From: Agrococcus jejuensis
Lineage (GTDB): Bacteria; Actinomycetota; Actinomycetes; Actinomycetales; Microbacteriaceae
Direction of reading: 5' to 3'
Assembly: GCF_007679035.1 (NCBI RefSeq)
Contig: NZ_VEFR01000007.1
Location: forward strand, 1 to 36,534
Length of the DNA: 36,534 nt
The translations under genes and the position numbers were made by a program. The notes beneath the pieces were generated by a model. It saw only the letters and a program-made list of their open reading frames with translations. It had not been told where the DNA came from and did no database searches. This document shows, one piece after another, positions 23,451 to 31,663 of this stretch (the first letter of the stretch is position 1; each line of letters starts with the position of its first letter).

Positions 23451-23489
23451 ACCGTCCCACGTGCGGTGCCTCCCGCTCGCTGCCTTGCG
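23451..23489 (-). promoter_or_regulatory. Stress-type promoter element (CGCAAGG-N26-GACGGT)
   Basis: On the minus strand CGCAAGG (23489-23483), 26 nt, GACGGT (23456-23451), then 40 nt of leader with GGGGAGG before the PRC-barrel ATG. Confidence 0.5.
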
Positions 23490-23507
23490 CTGCCGACCCG
23501 TCAGGTC

Positions 23508-24230
23508 CTACGGGCGAGCACGGTCGACGTCGCCCACGCCGGCGTCGGGCAGCACGATCGTGCGCAGGTGGCCGGCGAAGCCGCTGGGCGCTCGGCCGTC
23601 GGCGCGTCCCGACGTGCGCACCGATCCACGCGCCGTCGGCACGACGCGGCGCCCTGCCTCGCGAAGCGCGGTGACGATCGACACGTCCTCGTGCGCGGCG
23701 AGCGGCGGGAAGCCGCCGACGGCGCGGTAGGCGTCGAGCCGCACGCCGAGGTTCGCGCCGTGGATGCGCTCGCCCTGCTGCGCGCGCGCATGCCAGCGGG
23801 CGAGGGCGGCGGCGCTCGCGTGCTCCGGCGGCAGGTGCACGAGGCCCAGCACGACGTCGGCGCCCCGGTCGGCATGGCCCAGATGCACCGCGAGCCAATC
23901 GGCCGGCACGACGCTGTCGGCGTCGGTCGACGCGACCCACACGGCTGCCGGGTCGGCGCCGTGGCCGTCGTCGCCCGCGGCGTCCACGCCGACGTGACGC
24001 GCGACGCCGACGCGGCCGGCCTGCGACACGACGACCGCGACGCCCGCATGGGCGGCGGCGAGCGCCGCGGTGTCGTCGCGGCACGCGTCGGCGACGACGA
24101 CGCATCGGGTGCGGATGCCCACGGCCTCCACCGTGGCTCGCGCGACGGCGATGGCGTCGAGGCATCGGTCGATGCGGTCGGCCTCGTCGCGGGCGGGCAC
24201 GACGATGCGCACCTCGCGGATCCTCGTCAT
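23508..24230 (-). CDS. Family 2 glycosyltransferase
   Basis: 240 aa from ATG 24230-24228, in a 4-nt overlap with the PIG-L/methyltransferase gene. GT-A fold signatures: VRIVVPARDEADRI at 7-20, VVVADACRDDT, STDADSVVPADW (the DxD-type metal site) and GANLGVRLDAYRAVGGFPPLAAHEDVSI with the acceptor-site HED. No membrane helix follows, so it is a short soluble or peripheral enzyme. It is the third gene of an operon with an acyl-CoA dehydrogenase-like protein and a deacetylase-methyltransferase fusion, so it probably builds a small glycoside or glycolipid. Donor and acceptor are unknown. Confidence 0.88.
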   Translation of the reverse strand: MTRIREVRIVVPARDEADRIDRCLDAIAVARATVEAVGIRTRCVVVADACRDDTAALAAAHAGVAVVVSQAGRVGVARHVGVDAAGDDGHGADPAAVWVASTDADSVVPADWLAVHLGHADRGADVVLGLVHLPPEHASAAALARWHARAQQGERIHGANLGVRLDAYRAVGGFPPLAAHEDVSIVTALREAGRRVVPTARGSVRTSGRADGRAPSGFAGHLRTIVLPDAGVGDVDRARP

Positions 24231-25543
24231 CGGCCCGCCTCCGGCATCGCCGAGCGCGCCGCGCGCAGCTCGAGCCGCACGTCGCCGTCGGCGTACGACG
24301 CCGCGCGCGGCGGCATCGACGGCCGGTCGAAGGCCTCGTGCACCGCATCGGCGTCGAGGGGCCAGCCCCGCACGGGATGCCGCCAGTGGCACAGCAGCAC
24401 GACGCCACCGTCGGTCAGCGACGCCTCGACGCGCGCGACGACCTCCTCGAGCGCCGCGGGCGACAGGAAGTAGCCCACCTCCGACAGCACGACGGCGTCG
24501 AATCGACCCGCGGGCCACGCATCGGGGATGCTGCCGTGCAGCAGCCGCACCGCGGCGCCCGCCGTGCGCTCGGCAGCGCGAGCGAGCGCCGCCTCGGAGG
24601 CATCGATCGCCACGACCTCGTCGGCGCGCTCGGCGAGCGCTGCCGTCGTCACCCCCGTCGAGCAGCCCAGCTCGAGCACGCGACCCAGCCGCTCCTGCGG
24701 GAGCATCGCGAGCAGCAGCGCGCGCTTGCGGCGCTCGTACCAGCGCACGTCGGCGCCCCACGGCTCGGGCTCGGCGACGTGCAGCCGGTCGAGCCGGTCG
24801 TCGACGGCGCGCGGCGCCACGACGTACCGCTCGATCGGACCGCGGAAGCGCTCCAGCACGTGCTCGCCGAGCAGCACCTCGTCGCCCGGCTCGTCGGAGA
24901 GCGGATGCACCTGGCTCGCGTGCGCCGCGATCGCGCGGTCCTTCGCTGCCCGCTCGTCGGCGTCGAGCGCGAGATGCACGAGCTGGTCGTCTCCGAGCCT
25001 CGACGGCTCGGCAGCGTGCAGCAGCCAGATCGGGTACTCGAGCAGCCGCGCGTCGGTGCGCACCGCCGCGATCGCCGCGGCGCGGCCGGCCGCCTCGTGG
25101 TCGGGATGGCCGTCGTGCCGATACGGCGCGACGAGCAACGCGTCGCGCCCGTCGCCCAGCAGGTCGACGATCGCTGCGACGACGTCGTCCTCGTGCGCCC
25201 CGACCGTGCCGTCGGCGATGCCGAGGTGGGTGAGCCGGGCGCCGACGACCCCGAGCGCCGCGGCCGCGACGACCGACTCGCGGCGGCGGCGCTCGCCGAG
25301 CGCTGCTCGCGTGTGCGTCGGCGACCGTGGATGCGACGCGTCGCCGTCGGTGAGCACGAGCACCGACGTCGGCACGCCCGCCGCCGTGCATCGCGCGACC
25401 AGGCCGCCCGCCCCGAGCGACTCGTCGTCGGGGTGCGCGGCGATCAGGAGCACGCGTGCGACGTCCGCGACGTCGATCTCCGGGCCTACGGCATCCGCCC
25501 ATCGCGCGGTGGGCGTGCCTGCATCCGCGTGGTGGAAGGTCAC
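24227..25543 (-). CDS. Bifunctional PIG-L (LmbE) deacetylase / SAM-dependent methyltransferase
   Basis: 438 aa from GTG 25543-25541, overlapping the previous stop (GTGA). Residues about 28-230 are a PIG-L zinc deacetylase: AAHPDDES at 35-42 and DGHPDHE at 144-150 supply the metal ligands. Residues about 260-438 are a class I methyltransferase: motif I VLELGCSTGVTT at 289-300, acidic motif II VVAIDAS, motif IV FDAVVLSEVGYFL, similar to NodS-type N-methyltransferases. Fusing an N-deacetylase to a methyltransferase suggests that the freed amine is methylated. The same pair of chemistries, plus a glycosyltransferase, is used on rhizobial Nod factors, but the substrate here is unknown. Confidence 0.9.
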   Translation of the reverse strand: MTFHHADAGTPTARWADAVGPEIDVADVARVLLIAAHPDDESLGAGGLVARCTAAGVPTSVLVLTDGDASHPRSPTHTRAALGERRRRESVVAAAALGVVGARLTHLGIADGTVGAHEDDVVAAIVDLLGDGRDALLVAPYRHDGHPDHEAAGRAAAIAAVRTDARLLEYPIWLLHAAEPSRLGDDQLVHLALDADERAAKDRAIAAHASQVHPLSDEPGDEVLLGEHVLERFRGPIERYVVAPRAVDDRLDRLHVAEPEPWGADVRWYERRKRALLLAMLPQERLGRVLELGCSTGVTTAALAERADEVVAIDASEAALARAAERTAGAAVRLLHGSIPDAWPAGRFDAVVLSEVGYFLSPAALEEVVARVEASLTDGGVVLLCHWRHPVRGWPLDADAVHEAFDRPSMPPRAASYADGDVRLELRAARSAMPEAGR

Positions 25544-26598
25544 GCGCGCTCCTCGACCACGGCGCGACCGAGCGCGGCGTCGTCGCGCTCCGCATGGTGC
25601 TGTCGCACGTAGACGCGGAGGTCGTCGACGCGTCGCGCGTGCTCGGCGTCGAGCGCGAGCGGCGCCGGGCCCATGGCGTGGTCGGCGCACCGCACGACGT
25701 CGTCGACCACGGCCGCGATCGTGCCGCGCACGCGCAGGGCGAGCGTCGCGGGGTCGACGGCCGAGTCCGCGGCATCGACGATCGCCGCGGCCTCCGCGAG
25801 CATCGCCCGCCCGGCGGCGAGCCCCCGATCGACGCGGCCGAGCAGCGACAGCGCCAGCTGGTCGGGCGCACGACGACGGCTCGCGGCGAGCATGGTGCGC
25901 GCGATGCCGGTCGCGCCGCCGAGCCAGACGGCCGCGACGCCGATGCCGCCCCACGCGAACCCGGCGCGATCGAGGTACCAGCCGGGTGCGCCGACGGCGA
26001 CGGCGGGCACGCCCTCGAGGCGGATGGGCACGCTCGGCACGTCGACGAGCCCGCGCGACGCCCATGCGTCGGCGGGGTCGACGGTCACGCCGTCGTGGTC
26101 GAGGGCGATCGAGAACAGGCCGCGATCCTCGCCGACGAGGGCCGTCACGAGCGCGCGGTCGAGCCGCCCCGCGAGCGAGCACCACGGCTTCGACCCCGAG
26201 AGCGACCATGCGGCGCCCGAGCTCGACGCCTCGAGGCGGTGGCCGGCTCCCTCGGCCGCGTAGACGCCCCAGCGCCCGTCGTCGGGCGCATCCATCCCCG
26301 CCGCGTCGAGGATCGCGAGCGCGTCGAGATGCGGCTCGAGCGTGCGCGCCACGCCCAGGTCGATCGCCGCGATCGTCGCGAGCCCCGACCACAGCGTCGC
26401 CGTCGACCCGGTGCCGGGATGCGGCAGCGCGTCGGCCGCGCGAGCCGCGACGCGCAGCGCTCCGGCGATCCGGTCGTCGTCGGCGATCGCCTCGCGCGCC
26501 AGCCGGGCGACCTCGCGCACGACGTCCGCGTCGGCAGCGCCGACGACGACCGCGTCCTCGCTCGAGGGCGCGGTCGCACGAGGCGTCTCGGAGGTCAT
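25540..26598 (-). CDS. Acyl-CoA dehydrogenase-like protein
   Basis: 352 aa, about 30 residues shorter than ordinary acyl-CoA dehydrogenases (about 380). Recognisable parts are the helical N-domain, the FAD-side beta-domain (GAAWSLSGSKPWCSLAGRLDRALVTA, the WxxTG.K-like region replaced by WSLSGSKPWCS) and a C-terminal helix bundle. The usual catalytic Glu region and a clear CoA-binding loop cannot be identified, so activity is uncertain. First gene of the operon with the PIG-L fusion and glycosyltransferase. TAGCGT lies 6 nt before ATG, with CGCAAGG 26 nt before that, so it is probably stress-regulated and leaderless. Confidence 0.78.
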   Translation of the reverse strand: MTSETPRATAPSSEDAVVVGAADADVVREVARLAREAIADDDRIAGALRVAARAADALPHPGTGSTATLWSGLATIAAIDLGVARTLEPHLDALAILDAAGMDAPDDGRWGVYAAEGAGHRLEASSSGAAWSLSGSKPWCSLAGRLDRALVTALVGEDRGLFSIALDHDGVTVDPADAWASRGLVDVPSVPIRLEGVPAVAVGAPGWYLDRAGFAWGGIGVAAVWLGGATGIARTMLAASRRRAPDQLALSLLGRVDRGLAAGRAMLAEAAAIVDAADSAVDPATLALRVRGTIAAVVDDVVRCADHAMGPAPLALDAEHARRVDDLRVYVRQHHAERDDAALGRAVVEERA

Positions 26599-26604
26599 GT
26601 CGCG

Positions 26605-26643
26605 ACGCTACCGACCGCGCTCCCCGCGCCGTTGCCCCTTGCG
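26605..26643 (-). promoter_or_regulatory. Stress-type promoter element (CGCAAGG-N26-TAGCGT)
   Basis: On the minus strand CGCAAGG (26643-26637), 26 nt, TAGCGT (26610-26605), 6 nt, then ATG 26598. It drives the acyl-CoA dehydrogenase-like/PIG-L/glycosyltransferase operon and matches the layout of the divergent site at 26713. Confidence 0.55.
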
Positions 26644-26712
26644 TCCCGCACCGCGAGGTGGGACGACGCCGACCCCGAGTCGCGCGCACGCTCGCACCAT
26701 CCGCCCGGCATC

Positions 26713-26751
26713 CGCAAGGCCGCGCGGCGCACCCGCCGAAGTACCTAGCGT
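26713..26751 (+). promoter_or_regulatory. Stress-type promoter element (CGCAAGG-N26-TAGCGT)
   Basis: CGCAAGG (26713-26719), 26 nt, TAGCGT (26746-26751), 7 nt, then ATG 26759. Hexamer and spacing are identical to the divergent promoter 100 bp away. Confidence 0.55.
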
Positions 26752-26758
26752 CGGAGGC

Positions 26759-27652
26759 ATGGCTGACCAGTACACGTTCGCAGACCCCACGACGCTCTAC
26801 GCCGACATCGACACCAAGGCGATCTCGCAGGAGGGCTCGGGCCTCGACTCCGAGATGCGCGATCGCGCCGACCTCGGCGAGCAGACCTACCGCGGCACCG
26901 GCCGCCTCGAGGGACGCAAGGCGCTCGTCACCGGCGGCGACTCCGGCATCGGCGCGGCGACCGCCATCGCCTTCGCGCGCGAGGGCGCCGACGTCGCGAT
27001 CTCCTACCTGCCCGAGGAGGAGTCGGACGCCCAGCGCATCGTCGCCCTCATCCAGGACGCGGGCCGCACGGCCGTCGCGCTGCCCGGCGACATCACCGAC
27101 CGCGAGACGAGCCGCCGCGCCGTCGAGGCGACGGTCGAGCAGCTCGGCGGCATCGACATCCTCGTCGCCAACGCCGGCCGGCAGCAGTACGTGAACGACA
27201 TCGCCGACCTCACCGACGAGTCGTTCGACCAGACGTTCAAGACCAACGTGTACCCGCTGTTCTGGATGGTGAAGGACGCCGTGCCGCACATGCCGCCGGG
27301 CTCGACGATCATCGCGACCTCCTCGATCCAGGCGTACTCGCCGTCGGAGCACCTCGTGGACTACGCATCGACCAAGGCGACGCAGAACGCCATGTGCAAG
27401 GCGCTCGCGCAGCAGCTCGCTCCCAAGGGCATCCGCGTGAACGTCGTCGCTCCGGGCCCGATCTGGACGCCGCTGCAGACCGCGGGCGGACAGCCGACCG
27501 ACGCACTGCCCGACTTCGGCGAGCAGACGCCGCTCGGCCGCGCGGGCCAGCCCGCCGAGCTCGCACCCGCGTACGTGTTCCTCGCGTCTCCCGAGTCGAG
27601 CTACGTCGTCGGCGAGACGCTCAACGTCAACGGTGGGATGCCCACGCCGTGA
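26759..27652 (+). CDS. SDR-family oxidoreductase, general stress protein 39-like
   Basis: 297 aa. An N-terminal extension of about 50 residues (YTFADPTTLYADIDTKAI... up to GRLEGRK) precedes TGGDSGIGAATA, the NADP-binding loop. Then SYLPEEESDA, PGDITD, VANAGRQQ, TSSIQAYSPS with the catalytic Ser, YASTK (Tyr and Lys) and VNVVAPGPIWTPL. This long SDR subtype includes Bacillus YdaD/YhxC-like proteins, several of which are general-stress induced. The start is ATG 26759 behind TAGCGT (leaderless). Its stop overlaps the GH15 gene start. Paralogue: 30649-31515. Confidence 0.92.
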   Translation: MADQYTFADPTTLYADIDTKAISQEGSGLDSEMRDRADLGEQTYRGTGRLEGRKALVTGGDSGIGAATAIAFAREGADVAISYLPEEESDAQRIVALIQDAGRTAVALPGDITDRETSRRAVEATVEQLGGIDILVANAGRQQYVNDIADLTDESFDQTFKTNVYPLFWMVKDAVPHMPPGSTIIATSSIQAYSPSEHLVDYASTKATQNAMCKALAQQLAPKGIRVNVVAPGPIWTPLQTAGGQPTDALPDFGEQTPLGRAGQPAELAPAYVFLASPESSYVVGETLNVNGGMPTP

Positions 27653-29517
27653 CGTTCGCGTGGCAGGTAGGCTCCGGCCCCCGCTGGCAGGGCGGCGAGC
27701 CCGTCGACGCCCCGGTGGACGGCCGGGACGCCGACGGCTACGCCGACCTGCGCACCTACGCCACGATCGGCGACGGACGCACGATCGCGCTCGTCTCGCG
27801 CGGCGGCGCCATCGACTGGCTGCCATTGCCGTCGCTCGACTCGCCGCCGCCCTTCGCCGCCCTGCTCGACGCCGAGGCGGGCGGGCGCATCCTGCTCGCC
27901 CCCGTCGACGAGCACACGTCGAGCCGTCGCTACGTCGACGGCGGCAACGTGCTCGAGACCACCTTCAGGACGGCGTCCGGCGTCGTGACGGTCACGGACT
28001 CGCTGAACACCGGGCAGGCCGGCAGGCTGCCGTGGTGCGAGCTCGCGCGCCGCATCGACGGCGTCTCGGGACACGTGCGGATGCGCGGCGAGATCGCGCC
28101 CGGCACCTTGCTGGGCGCCGCGTCGCCATGGGCGAGCGACACCGTGCACGGCACGGTGCTGCGCGTCGACGGCCTCACGCTCGCGCCCCGCACGCTGCAC
28201 GACACCGGGGTCGACGTCGAGGAGCGCCGCGTCGTCGCCTGGTTCGACGCCGAGGCGGGCTCGCGCCATCTGCTCGGCCTCGTCGCGACCGACGAGGAGC
28301 CGCTGCCGCTGCCGACGCCCGAGGCGATGGACGCGGGCGTCGACCGCACGATCGAGACGTGGACGCGGTGGACGCGGTCGTGCGCGTACGACGGACCGTG
28401 GAGCGCGGCGGTCGGGCGCAGCGCGCTCGTGCTGAAGCAGCTCATCCACGCACCCTCCGGCGGCATCGCCGCAGCGGCCACCACGTCGCTGCCGGAGTCG
28501 CGCACCGAGCCGAAGGGCTGGGACTACCGGTTCTCGTGGGTGCGCGACACGGCGTACTCGCTCTCGGTGCTGCTGCAGCTCGGCGTGCTCGAGGAGGTGC
28601 ACGCGGCGATGTCGCACATGCTGCGCATCCTGCGGGCGCAGCCCGATGCGACCTCGGTGCTGCACGCCCTCGACGGCAGCGACCCGGGGTCGGAGGTGAC
28701 CGAGCACGACGTGCCGGGATGGCGCGGCGCGCAGCCCGTGGTCACGGGCAACCGCGCGACGGGCCAGCTGCAGCTCGGGGTCTACGGCGACCTCTTCAGC
28801 ATCGTGCAGCTGTACGTCGACGCAGGCAACGTGCTCGACGCGCCCACCGGCAGGCTCATGACCGAGATCGCCGACCTCGCCGCCGACCGGTGGCGATCGA
28901 AGGACGCCGGCATGTGGGAGCTGCCCGACGAGCGCCACTACACGTCGTCGAAGCTCGGCTGCTGGCAGGCGCTGCAGCATGCGGCCCATCTCGCCGACCT
29001 CGGCCAGATCCCCGGCGACGCCGACCGCTGGCGCTTCGAGGCCGACGCGATCCGCGACTGGGTCGACGAGCACTGCTGGTCGGAGTCGCTCGGCGCCTAC
29101 GCCTGGTACGCCGGCTCCGACCTCCTCGACGCCTCCGTGCTGCTGCACGCCATCAGCGGCTTCGACCGAGGCGATCGCATGCGGTCGACGCTCGACGCCA
29201 TCGAGCGCGACCTGACCTTCGACGGCCACGTCGTGCGATGGTCGGGTGCCGAGCGCGAGGAGGAGTCGTTCGTCGCGTGCTCGTTCTGGCTGGTCGCCGC
29301 CCGCGCGCTGTGCGGGCAGGTCGACGTCGCCCGCGAGCGCATGGAGCACCTCGTGGCGACGGTGCCGAACGACGTCGGCATCATGGCCGAGATGGTCGAG
29401 CCCGCCACGGGCGCGTTCGCCGGCAACCTGCCGCAGGCGCTCAGCCACCTCGCGCTCGTGAACGCGGCGCTCACGATCCAGTCCGTCGAGCGCGGGGACC
29501 TCGAGGGCCACGACTGA
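27649..29517 (+). CDS. Glycoside hydrolase family 15 protein
   Basis: 622 aa from GTG 27649 (GTGA overlap with the SDR stop). The N-terminal beta-sandwich includes YATIGDGRTIALVSRGGAIDWLPLP; the (alpha/alpha)6 barrel has the GH15 landmark WDYRFSWVRDTAYSLSVLL. The catalytic acid would be Glu in DAGMWELPDERHYTSSKLG and the base Glu in GIMAEMVEPATGAFAGNLPQALSH, where other members have GLLSEE. Family members act as glucoamylases, trehalases or isomaltose-type hydrolases in the cytoplasm; no signal peptide is present. Cotranscription with a stress-type SDR suggests trehalose or storage-glucan turnover under stress, which is inference. Confidence 0.9.
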   Translation: MTFAWQVGSGPRWQGGEPVDAPVDGRDADGYADLRTYATIGDGRTIALVSRGGAIDWLPLPSLDSPPPFAALLDAEAGGRILLAPVDEHTSSRRYVDGGNVLETTFRTASGVVTVTDSLNTGQAGRLPWCELARRIDGVSGHVRMRGEIAPGTLLGAASPWASDTVHGTVLRVDGLTLAPRTLHDTGVDVEERRVVAWFDAEAGSRHLLGLVATDEEPLPLPTPEAMDAGVDRTIETWTRWTRSCAYDGPWSAAVGRSALVLKQLIHAPSGGIAAAATTSLPESRTEPKGWDYRFSWVRDTAYSLSVLLQLGVLEEVHAAMSHMLRILRAQPDATSVLHALDGSDPGSEVTEHDVPGWRGAQPVVTGNRATGQLQLGVYGDLFSIVQLYVDAGNVLDAPTGRLMTEIADLAADRWRSKDAGMWELPDERHYTSSKLGCWQALQHAAHLADLGQIPGDADRWRFEADAIRDWVDEHCWSESLGAYAWYAGSDLLDASVLLHAISGFDRGDRMRSTLDAIERDLTFDGHVVRWSGAEREEESFVACSFWLVAARALCGQVDVARERMEHLVATVPNDVGIMAEMVEPATGAFAGNLPQALSHLALVNAALTIQSVERGDLEGHD

Positions 29518-30602
29518 TGGCCGCGCTGCGCACGCGGCTCGCTACCGCATCCGCAGGCGCGGCTCGGCAGGGCGTCGCGACCCTCGTCTCGCCCGACCGT
29601 CTGCTGCTCGCGGCGAAGGGTGCGGCGGCCGCGATGCTCGCGTGGCTCGCGGCCAGGGCGCTGCCCGGCTTCCTCGACGAGTACGCCTACTACGCGCCGT
29701 TCGGGGCCGTCGTCGCCATGATGCCGTCGGTCGTCGACTCGTTGCGCACGGGGCTGCACACGCTCGCGGGACTCGGCATCGGCGGAGGCATCGCGATCGC
29801 CGCGTACCTCGGCGGGCTCCCCGTGCTCGCGACCGTGCCCATCGTCATCGTCGTCGCGATCCTCGTGGCAGGACTCCTGCCGCCGGGCCCCGGTCGCGAC
29901 TACGTGCCCGTCGCGGCGATCTTCGTGCTCATGTCGAGCGGCGGCGATCCCGAGATGTTCGGCACCGCGTACGTCGTGCTCACGGCGATGGGGCTCGTGA
30001 TCGGCACGGTCGTGCACCTCGCGATCCTGCCACCGCTGCGCACGCTGCCGGTCGACCGGCGGATCGAGGCGCTGCGAGCGGCCGCGGCGTCGCTGCTCGA
30101 CGACCTCGCGAGCCAGCTCGACGACGCCGCGCAGCCGGCGGTGTCGCTCGAGCATCGAGCCGCCGAGCTGCAGCGCGCCGTCGACGACACGCAGGCGGCG
30201 CTGACCGACGCGCAGCGCACCCGCCGCGCGAACGTGCGAGCGATCGGCGGCCGCTACACGCTCTCGATGAGCACGGTGCGCTTCGGGGAGCTGCGTGCGA
30301 CCGTGCGCGAGCTCGTGGCGCTGGCTTCCGTCGTGTCCGACGAGCGCACGACGCTGGCCGTGCCCGATGACATGCCGCAGCAGCTGCGCGGCGAGGTGGC
30401 GGACGCGCTGCGCAGGCTCGGGCGCGCCGTCGAGCAGGCGGACGGCGGCGACGACCTGCGCCAGGCGTGCGCCGAGGTCGTGGAGGCGCTGCGCGCATGG
30501 GAGGCGCCGACCGCCGCCGCCGCCGCGGCCGCCGGCGCGCTCGGACACCACCTCGTGGCGCTCGAGCAGCGCATCGACGGCCGGCCCGCCGAGCAGCCCT
30601 AG
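29517..30602 (+). CDS. FUSC-family (aromatic acid exporter-like) membrane protein
   Basis: 361 aa, ATG 29517 overlapping the GH15 stop by one base (TGATG). Residues 30-180 hold about six hydrophobic segments, with YYAPFGAVVAMMPSVVDSLRTGLHTLAGLGIGG being the FUSC pattern (P-S-R-T-loop). The C-terminal half is soluble and mainly helical, with probable coiled-coil stretches (about 185-245 and 285-350). Relatives such as AaeB and YhcP-like proteins export aromatic acids or act in envelope stress; the substrate is unknown. Last gene of the SDR-GH15-FUSC operon, followed by a shared hairpin. Confidence 0.88.
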   Translation: MAALRTRLATASAGAARQGVATLVSPDRLLLAAKGAAAAMLAWLAARALPGFLDEYAYYAPFGAVVAMMPSVVDSLRTGLHTLAGLGIGGGIAIAAYLGGLPVLATVPIVIVVAILVAGLLPPGPGRDYVPVAAIFVLMSSGGDPEMFGTAYVVLTAMGLVIGTVVHLAILPPLRTLPVDRRIEALRAAAASLLDDLASQLDDAAQPAVSLEHRAAELQRAVDDTQAALTDAQRTRRANVRAIGGRYTLSMSTVRFGELRATVRELVALASVVSDERTTLAVPDDMPQQLRGEVADALRRLGRAVEQADGGDDLRQACAEVVEALRAWEAPTAAAAAAAGALGHHLVALEQRIDGRPAEQP

Positions 30603-30639
30603 CCCCGAGCAGCCGTCGGAGCGCCGAGCGGCTCGGGGC
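30602..30639. terminator. Bidirectional terminator
   Basis: GCCCCGAGC (30602-30610) pairs perfectly with GCTCGGGGC (30631-30639) around a 20-nt GC-rich loop that can add AGCCG/CGGCT pairing. It lies between the FUSC stop and the stop of the convergent SDR gene. Confidence 0.65.
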
Positions 30640-30648
30640 GCGGCCGGA

Positions 30649-31515
30649 TCACGGCACCGCGCGCCCGCCCGTGACGCCGATGACCGCTGCCGAGGTGTAC
30701 GTCGCCTCGTCGGACGCGAGGTAGACGTACGCGCCCGCGACCTCCGCCGGCTGCCCGGCGCGGCCGAACGGCGTGTCCTGCCCGAACTCGGCGACCTTCT
30801 CGTCGGGGAAGCCGGTGGCGGGGATGAGCGGCGTCCACACCGGTCCGGGTGCGACGGCGTTCACGCGGATGCCGCGCGGACCGAGCTCGGCCGCCATGGC
30901 CTCGACGAACGCGCGCTGCGCCGACTTCGTCATGGCGTAGTCGACGAGACCCGGCTTGGGGTCAGCCGACTGCACCGACGAGGTCACGATGATGGAGCCG
31001 CCCTCGGGCAGATGCGGCACCGCCTCCCGCGCGAGGATCAGCAGCGCGTAGAGGTTGGTCTTGAAGACGCGGTCGATGCCCTCCCACGAGATGTCCTCGA
31101 TGCCGTCGCGCTGGCGCTGGTGCGCCGCGTTCGAGACGAGCACGTCGAGGCCGCCGAGCTCGTCGACCGTGCGTCGCACGGCGTCGATGCACGCCTGCTC
31201 CTCGCGCAGGTCGAGGGCGAAGGCGACGCCCCGCCGGCCCGCCGCCTCGACGGCGGCGATCGTCTCGGCCGCGTCGTCGGCCTCCTCGGGCAGGTGCACG
31301 ATCGCGACGTCGGCGCCCTCGCGGGCGTAGGCGATGGCGACGGCGCGGCCGATGCCCGAGTCGCCACCGGTGATGAGGGCGCGACGGCCCGCGAGCCGAT
31401 CGCGCCCGACCCAGCTCGTCTCGCCGTGGTCGGGAGTCGGATCCATGGGCTCGGTGAGCCCCGGCTGGCTGGGCTGCTGCTGCACGGGGAACTCGGACGG
31501 ATGGTGCTCGGTCAC
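30649..31515 (-). CDS. SDR-family oxidoreductase, general stress protein 39-like (paralogue)
   Basis: 288 aa from GTG 31515-31513, with GAAGGAG 9 nt upstream; the open frame reaches 31548 but that start lies in the predicted -10 region. An N-terminal Pro/Gln-rich tail of about 45 residues is followed by TGGDSGIGRAVA, VHLPEEADDA, VSNAAHQRQ, TSSVQSADPKPGLVDYAMTK (Ser, Tyr, Lys) and VNAVAPGPVWTPL. It closely resembles the SDR at 26759, including the APGPxWTPL and DTPFGRAGQPAE segments. Promoter element CGCAAGG-N26-TCGTCT upstream. Substrate unknown. Confidence 0.92.
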   Translation of the reverse strand: MTEHHPSEFPVQQQPSQPGLTEPMDPTPDHGETSWVGRDRLAGRRALITGGDSGIGRAVAIAYAREGADVAIVHLPEEADDAAETIAAVEAAGRRGVAFALDLREEQACIDAVRRTVDELGGLDVLVSNAAHQRQRDGIEDISWEGIDRVFKTNLYALLILAREAVPHLPEGGSIIVTSSVQSADPKPGLVDYAMTKSAQRAFVEAMAAELGPRGIRVNAVAPGPVWTPLIPATGFPDEKVAEFGQDTPFGRAGQPAEVAGAYVYLASDEATYTSAAVIGVTGGRAVP

Positions 31516-31547
31516 GGTGGACGTCTCCTTCACGCGTCGGGTGCCCA

Positions 31548-31586
31548 AGACGACCAGGGATGCGGCGGGCGCGGCACCCCCTTGCG
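31548..31586 (-). promoter_or_regulatory. Stress-type promoter element (CGCAAGG-N26-TCGTCT)
   Basis: On the minus strand CGCAAGG (31586-31580), 26 nt, TCGTCT (31553-31548), then a 32-nt leader with GAAGGAG before GTG 31515. The -10 hexamer is the weakest of the seven. Confidence 0.4.
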
Positions 31587-31663
31587 TCGATCGGATGCGC
31601 CCGCGACCGGGTGCCCGCGCGAGGCTCGAGCGGAGCCGTCCCGAGGACGTGGGAGGAGGAGCG

